A stretch of DNA of 64,000 bases from Phoronis australis (lineage: Eukaryota > Phoronida > Phoronidae): NCBI GenBank assembly GCA_002633005.1, contig NMRA01000408.1:64001-128000 (forward strand), given 5' to 3'. Position numbers and translations under genes: made by a program. The notes under the pieces were generated by a model. That model was not told where the DNA came from, made no database searches, and saw only the letters and a list, made by a program, of their open reading frames with translations. Each line of letters starts with the position of its first letter. The first letter of the stretch is position 1. Shown in pieces: positions 63,201 through 64,000 of the stretch.

Positions 63201-64000
63201 GCTCCAAAGGTACATTTCAAACCGAAGTGTAGAAAGACTAAGTAGTGCTGAAGGTAGGTACCGGGTACGGGAGAGCTTCTGATGGAGCTATGCGTTAATT
63301 TCGGACTTACTCCAGACTAATGCTCTTATAGAAACCGGTACTACCGTGAATCTCGAAAATCACAAAAAAGCTGACCACACTATCTAAACGAGACACCTCC
63401 CTGCCACTCAAAAGTCAGATTAAAGGCTTTCGCTGTAAACAAATTCTTGGCATTCTATTGGAAACTTGGCTTCTATAGAAAGCTTCTTAGTAATCGTCAG
63501 CCCACCCTCTCAAGCCCCTCAGTATTCCTCTCACTCTACCTGGGCACTAGGGGGTTTCTTCTTCTTCTCCGTCTTCTCTGCTTTGTCTTTCTTTTTCTTC
63601 TTCTTGTCCTTTTTACTCTTCTTCTCACCCTCATCATCATCGTCGCTGGCTCCCTCTGTGAACAACAGAAAGTACTAACATGTGAACTTTCTCAGAAACA
63701 CATCAAGAAGTTACATTAATTCTACACTCCTAACAAGGATCACGGACAACTTTCACTCCAAGCCTCATGTTCACACCATGAATTTTTACAAGAACATTTT
63801 CCTAGTAGGATCATTGTTTGGTTGGATCAATATTCCACTTATTGGTTTTAGTGCTTTACTTAACTTCCCATGCATTTTGACTAGACTCCTTTGTTCAAAA
63901 TCTGCACAAATGTACCTGCAGCTTCTGCTGCCGTTGCTGCGGCAGACTCTTGAGGCTCGTTGGTCGTCGTGGCAACTGAAGGCTCGGCTGACCCCTCTTT
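30147..64000 (-). CDS. eif5b: Eukaryotic translation initiation factor 5B, spliced, N-terminus outside the window
   Basis: eIF5B is the cytoplasmic IF2-like GTPase that joins the 60S subunit to the 48S complex and contacts eIF1A through its C-terminal helix. Coding exons, 5' to 3': 64000-63916 (partial), 63655-63540, 63027-62911, 62125-61975, 60617-60418, 58327-58198, 57255-57056, 55986-55879, 55422-55312, 53772-53705 (or its copy 54505-54438), 53090-52949, 51667-51536, 50861-50679, 49661-49500, 49014-48883, 48239-48108, 47352-47276, 46754-46451, 36627-36466, 30254-30147. They sum to 2,820 bases: 939 residues and a stop. Numbering from the first residue in the window: lysine/glutamate-rich region 1-333, P-loop GHVDTGKT 357-364, DTPGHE 421-426, NKVD 475-478, SAH 543-545, then domains II-IV to FDII at 936-939. 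From P-loop to end is about 583 residues, as in human eIF5B; roughly 280 N-terminal residues are missing. All introns are GT-AG. Confidence 0.97.
30552..30977. mobile_element. MITE-like element in eIF5B last intron
   Basis: The left end carries GTTTCGTGAAAAGTGAC and, 27 bases on, CAGAAATTTGG. The right end, inverted, carries AAGAAAAGTGAC then GCAGAAATTTGGTC. An interior phrase (TTTCAGAAAAATAATTAAATC) matches the element at 15471-15730, so the two probably belong to one family. No coding frame of note. Confidence 0.55.
32815..32952. repeat. Two tandem GC-rich repeat units
   Basis: Unit 1 (about 32815-32876) runs GGCGCACCATAGGGGACTGG through CACTTTTTTCAGTGC to CGCC. Unit 2 (about 32890-32952) repeats the order with GCACCACAGGGATCCGAGGG, the identical CACTTTTTTCAGTGC and GCGCCGCC. 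The left block of unit 1 matches the inverted interior of 15398-15448. Nested inside the larger transposon. Confidence 0.6.
35180..35640. repeat. Degenerate tandem repeat inside the transposon
   Basis: The phrase GGGAAC.GTCTTTGTGCG.CGA.GACGCA, then TTATTGGGAAA or TATTGAGAAA and a GCACAT or GCGCAT, recurs at about 35215, 35333, 35403, 35480 and 35569 in eroded form. Units of about 70-120 bp. Long stretches stay open on both strands, so the open frames here come from the repeat, not from a gene. Confidence 0.5.
36466..36627 (-). CDS. eif5b: eIF5B penultimate coding exon
   Basis: 54 codons, phase 0 at both ends. Encodes the start of the last beta-barrel domain: [18 protein letters not shown], then GMEVCIKIE and FGRHF-like [14 protein letters not shown]. 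Acceptor TTTTCCAG, donor AAG|GTGAGT. Confidence 0.95.
36800..37135. repeat. AT-rich minisatellite, about 42-55 bp period
   Basis: GTTAATATTACTACCTGGTA, followed by CATTAATTATCATAA, recurs with small changes at about 36921, 36965, 37003 and 37098. It is interrupted at about 37027-37080 by a unique block. It lies within the long eIF5B intron 36628-46450. Confidence 0.7.
39090..39264 (-). mobile_element. tRNA-derived SINE
   Basis: On the minus strand, A-box-like TAGCTCAGTGGTTAGAGC (39256-39239) and B-box-like GGTTCAAATCCTG (39213-39201) sit at tRNA spacing, but the cloverleaf stems do not close well, so it is not a working tRNA. About 110 bases of non-tRNA body follow, ending in two copies of CACATTCACAAGTA (plus-strand reading), a typical short-repeat SINE tail. 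Confidence 0.75.
39268..39360. repeat. Degenerate GAT/GAC trinucleotide repeat
   Basis: Runs of GATGATGACG, GATGACGACGATGATAAAT and ATGATGATGGTGGTGACGGT directly abut the SINE head. Confidence 0.7.
42650..43995 (+). repeat. Higher-order tandem repeat with CCACTAGRNGG core
   Basis: The core recurs at 42654, 42733, 42804, 42941, 43077, 43228, 43375, 43641 and 43797. Three subunit types of about 135-155 bp alternate: A (ATGGCCACTAGGAGG, at 42804, 43228, 43641), B (GCCACTAGAGG, at 42941, 43375, 43797) and C (at 43077, eroded near 43500). The whole repeats about every 413-434 bp. Flanking phrases also recur, such as CCAAATTTCATAAAA and GGAGATAAAGC. It ends in a CAGACGGACAG-rich stretch. It lies inside an eIF5B intron and shows no coding potential. 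Confidence 0.8.
45550..45895 (+). mobile_element. Probable 3' fragment of a non-LTR retrotransposon
   Basis: The end is GAATAAATAAATAAATAAAC after a unique AT-rich stretch, with GAGGGCCCTCTTGGAAAG and GAAGAGGTACCCTC upstream. A simple (AATA)n tail with no poly(A) run is usual for L2/CR1-type LINE 3' ends. The 5' limit is arbitrary because there is no recognisable reverse transcriptase. Confidence 0.4.
46221..46441 (-). repeat. Intronic array copied from an eIF5B exon end, 73-74 bp period
   Basis: The exon/intron boundary unit starting at 46442 on the plus strand (GATACTCACCTCC then GGCACACAGAGGG) is repeated downstream in the intron at 46368, 46294 and 46221, each about 74 bp apart. The copies hold about 40 bp of exon-like sequence and 34 bp of intron-like sequence. 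On the minus strand the outermost copy keeps a full donor, GAG|GTGAGTGT; the middle ones read GAT|GTGAAT and ACG|GTGTGT. Confidence 0.85.
46451..46754 (-). CDS. eif5b: eIF5B exon, domain III and start of IV
   Basis: 304 bases: one base completing a glutamine, then 101 codons. Encodes [20 protein letters not shown] through [15 protein letters not shown] and [16 protein letters not shown] to CVPSKE. These are the most conserved blocks of the eIF5B C-terminal half. The donor GAG|GTGAGT is followed by three tandem copies of itself. Confidence 0.97.
47276..47352 (-). CDS. eif5b: eIF5B exon
   Basis: 77 bases: [25 protein letters not shown] and two bases of the next codon. Acceptor ATTGCAG, donor CA|GTGAGT. 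The window between this exon and the next downstream one (46755-47275) is plain intron. Confidence 0.96.
48108..48239 (-). CDS. eif5b: eIF5B exon
   Basis: 44 codons, phase 0. Encodes [16 protein letters not shown], then [20 protein letters not shown] and TSKIP, the conserved domain III helix region. Acceptor TTTACAG, donor CCG|GTATGA. Confidence 0.96.
48681..48882 (-). repeat. Intronic copies of an eIF5B exon end, about 93-103 bp period
   Basis: Two degenerate copies of the last ~60 bases of the exon at 49014-48883, plus its intron start, lie in tandem just downstream. On the minus strand the nearer copy still reads open in the exon frame: [19 protein letters not shown] against exon [19 protein letters not shown]. 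The farther copy reads [19 protein letters not shown]. Both donors are lost: ATG|CTGGGG and AAG|GCTTGC. Confidence 0.85.
48883..49014 (-). CDS. eif5b: eIF5B exon
   Basis: 44 codons, phase 0. Encodes [30 protein letters not shown] and YYK. Acceptor TTACAG, donor AAG|GTAGGC. Its 3' end is the source of the degenerate copies at 48681-48882. Confidence 0.96.
49500..49661 (-). CDS. eif5b: eIF5B exon, domain II beta-barrel
   Basis: 54 codons, phase 0. Encodes [20 protein letters not shown], then [14 protein letters not shown] and MKELRVK. Acceptor TTTCAG, donor AAG|GTAATG. Confidence 0.97.
50679..50861 (-). CDS. eif5b: eIF5B exon with G5 motif
   Basis: 61 codons, phase 0. Encodes [20 protein letters not shown], then [13 protein letters not shown], holding the SAH guanine-specificity loop, and [11 protein letters not shown] to VME. 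The acceptor AACCAACAG has a poor pyrimidine tract, but the reading frame requires it. Donor GAG|GTAAGT. Confidence 0.96.
51536..51667 (-). CDS. eif5b: eIF5B exon, end of NKVD motif
   Basis: 44 codons, phase 0. Begins VDRLFGWKP, completing the NKxD guanine-recognition motif split by the intron, and ends in the helix [15 protein letters not shown]. This is the least conserved part of the G domain. Acceptor TGCCCAG, donor CAG|GTGAGA. Confidence 0.95.
52224..52315 (+). repeat. 46 bp intronic tandem duplication
   Basis: ACCCAACTCATCAGTCTGCA followed by GAAGCAGT occurs at 52224 and 52270, within the eIF5B intron 51668-52948. Two copies only. Confidence 0.9.
52949..53090 (-). CDS. eif5b: eIF5B exon, G domain core to NK of NKVD
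   Basis: 142 bases: one base completing serine, then 47 codons. Encodes [40 protein letters not shown] and FVVALNK. Acceptor ATTCCAG, donor AAG|GTATGA. The one-base start fits only the 68-base exon upstream, used once. Confidence 0.97.
53493..53704 (-). repeat. Exact 41 bp array of an exon end plus 5' splice site
   Basis: AACTTACCTGAAAGAC-type units start at 53493, 53534, 53575, 53616 and 53657, with the exon boundary itself at 53698: a constant 41 bp step. Each unit holds about 18 bases of the eIF5B exon end and 23 of intron. Read on the minus strand the copies give donors CAG|ATAAGT (dead), CAG|GCGAGT (GC type), CAG|GTAAGT (intact), CAA|GTGAGT (weak) and CAG|GTAAGT (intact), from far to near order along the plus strand. 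Confidence 0.9.
53676..54407. repeat. Large tandem duplication, copy A
   Basis: 732 bases nearly identical to 54409-55138 (about 1% differences plus a 3-base and a 1-base indel). It contains the DTPGHE exon (53705-53772), flanking intron and one unit of the 41 bp array. It ends at the unresolved base 54408. Confidence 0.95.
53705..53772 (-). CDS. eif5b: eIF5B DTPGHE exon, copy A
   Basis: 68 bases: 22 codons [20 protein letters not shown] then SF and two bases of a serine codon. DTPGHE is the G3/switch II motif; its histidine is the catalytic residue in translational GTPases. Acceptor TTTCAG, donor AG|GTAAGT. Only one of the two copies can be used, since two would add 68 bases and break the frame. 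Confidence 0.93.
54409..55138. repeat. Large tandem duplication, copy B
   Basis: Begins directly after the N at 54408 with the end of a 41 bp array unit, and stops matching exactly where copy A stops (CAGAAGAA). Copy B continues into unique intron; copy A does not. Confidence 0.95.
54438..54505 (-). CDS. eif5b: eIF5B DTPGHE exon, copy B
   Basis: Same 68-base exon as 53705-53772, with identical coding sequence and intact splice sites. It may be the allelic copy misplaced in tandem by the assembly. Confidence 0.7.
55312..55422 (-). CDS. eif5b: eIF5B exon, switch I
   Basis: 37 codons, phase 0: [28 protein letters not shown], ending [15 protein letters not shown] is the G2/switch I block of the IF2/eIF5B family, with the threonine that contacts magnesium. 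Acceptor TTTTCAG, donor GAT|GTAAGT. Confidence 0.97.
55879..55986 (-). CDS. eif5b: eIF5B exon, P-loop
   Basis: 36 codons, phase 0: [20 protein letters not shown] then [16 protein letters not shown]. Marks the start of the G domain with the phosphate-binding loop GHVDTGKT. Acceptor GTTTCAG, donor AAG|GTAATG. Confidence 0.98.
57056..57255 (-). CDS. eif5b: eIF5B exon, acidic linker
   Basis: 200 bases: two completing an alanine, then 66 codons. [20 protein letters not shown] is followed by a nearly uninterrupted aspartate/glutamate/serine run and [12 protein letters not shown]. The acidic stretch just before the G domain is characteristic of animal eIF5B. Acceptor TTACAG, donor GAG|GTGACT. Confidence 0.93.
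58198..58327 (-). CDS. eif5b: eIF5B exon, acidic linker
   Basis: 130 bases: [20 protein letters not shown], then [20 protein letters not shown] and one base. The repeated DDW/AWDA motif resembles the DDWEAM stretch in vertebrate eIF5B. Acceptor TTATTCAG, donor G|GTGAGA. Confidence 0.9.
58791..59271. repeat. 481 bp duplicate left of the gap
   Basis: Same length and about 99% identity with 59699-60179. It runs right up to the N run. Confidence 0.97.
59272..59698. other. Assembly gap (N run)
   Basis: 427 undetermined bases within the eIF5B intron 58328-60417. No coding exon is missing, because the frame is continuous across it. Confidence 0.99.
59699..60179. repeat. 481 bp duplicate right of the gap
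   Basis: Starts at the base after the N run and ends with the same bases (CTGTACCAATC) that end the left copy. About six substitutions separate the copies and there are no indels. Confidence 0.97.
60418..60617 (-). CDS. eif5b: eIF5B exon, N-terminal linker
   Basis: 200 bases: two completing a glycine, then 66 codons. [28 protein letters not shown], then an acidic serine-rich stretch to TEPLAE. The AQG(V/I)xVP junction with the previous exon matches animal eIF5B. Acceptor CCCTACCAG, donor GAG|GTACTG. Confidence 0.92.
61975..62125 (-). CDS. eif5b: eIF5B exon, basic coiled-coil region
   Basis: 151 bases: [50 protein letters not shown] and one base. The [17 protein letters not shown] block is nearly invariant in animal eIF5B. 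Acceptor TTTTCAG, donor G|GTGAGT. Confidence 0.96.
62785..62910 (-). repeat. 43 bp intronic array copied from an eIF5B exon end
   Basis: ACATCACCCAC, the plus-strand reading of the donor region, starts at 62814, 62857 and 62900 (the real boundary), exactly 43 bp apart. Each intronic copy keeps TATCCTCCCCC, matching exon TTCTCCTCCCTT. An eroded further unit begins near 62785. On the minus strand the copies read ATT|GTGGGTG against the real AAG|GTGGGTG, so the GT is kept. Confidence 0.8.
62911..63027 (-). CDS. eif5b: eIF5B exon, basic coiled-coil region
   Basis: 39 codons, phase 0: [39 protein letters not shown]. The [22 protein letters not shown] block is conserved in animal eIF5B. Acceptor TGTTTAG, donor AAG|GTGGGT. 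Confidence 0.96.
63540..63655 (-). CDS. eif5b: eIF5B exon, lysine-rich region
   Basis: 116 bases: two completing glutamate, then 38 codons [20 protein letters not shown] ... KKKKPPSAQ. Low complexity, but placed by continuous frame and splice sites: acceptor TTCACAG, donor CAG|GTAGAG. Confidence 0.9.
63916..64000 (-). CDS. eif5b: eIF5B exon, partial at the window edge
   Basis: 85 bases visible, starting on a codon boundary: [28 protein letters not shown] and one base. Donor CAG|GTACAT. Its composition alone identifies nothing; the assignment rests on frame and position. The exon continues beyond 64000. Confidence 0.8.

Overview
The window is nuclear DNA of an animal with introns, AT-rich and crowded with diverged short DNA transposons, a tRNA-derived SINE and minisatellites. 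The two recognisable genes are metazoan-type, a Sprouty homologue and eIF5B. A marine invertebrate, probably a mollusc, fits the repeat style, but that is inference. There is no bacterial gene organisation, CRISPR array or operon.

Layout. 1-4500: no gene, one MITE-like element. About 4500-7200: a Sprouty-family gene on the minus strand, with its whole coding region in one exon (5520-6221) behind a 5' UTR splice acceptor. 7200-28300: about 21 kb with no recognisable gene, holding several terminal-inverted-repeat elements, dispersed repeat pairs and an assembly gap (10121-10618). 28330-64000: the 3' two thirds or more of an eIF5B gene on the minus strand. I traced 20 coding exons (2,820 bases, 939 residues plus stop). 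All junctions are GT-AG and the frame is continuous from the first base in the window to the stop at 30147. The N-terminus lies beyond 64000.

eIF5B is the GTP-dependent subunit-joining factor of translation initiation. The lysine/glutamate-rich N-terminal part, all five G motifs (GHVDTGKT, switch I, DTPGHE, NKVD, SAH) and the C-terminal domains are present. Its introns hold most of the notable structure: (i) four exons whose 3' end plus 5' splice site has been tandemly copied into the downstream intron, with periods of 41, 43, 73-74 and about 93-103 bp; (ii) a second copy of the DTPGHE exon in a ~730 bp duplication joined at a single unresolved base, and a 481 bp duplication flanking a gap, both of which look like unmerged haplotypes; (iii) a three-subunit higher-order repeat with a CTCF-like core; (iv) a 4.58 kb TA-flanked element with 25 bp perfect terminal inverted repeats inside the last intron.

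I found no obviously new multi-gene system. The most unusual signal is the repeated amplification of exon/5' splice-site boundaries within one housekeeping gene.
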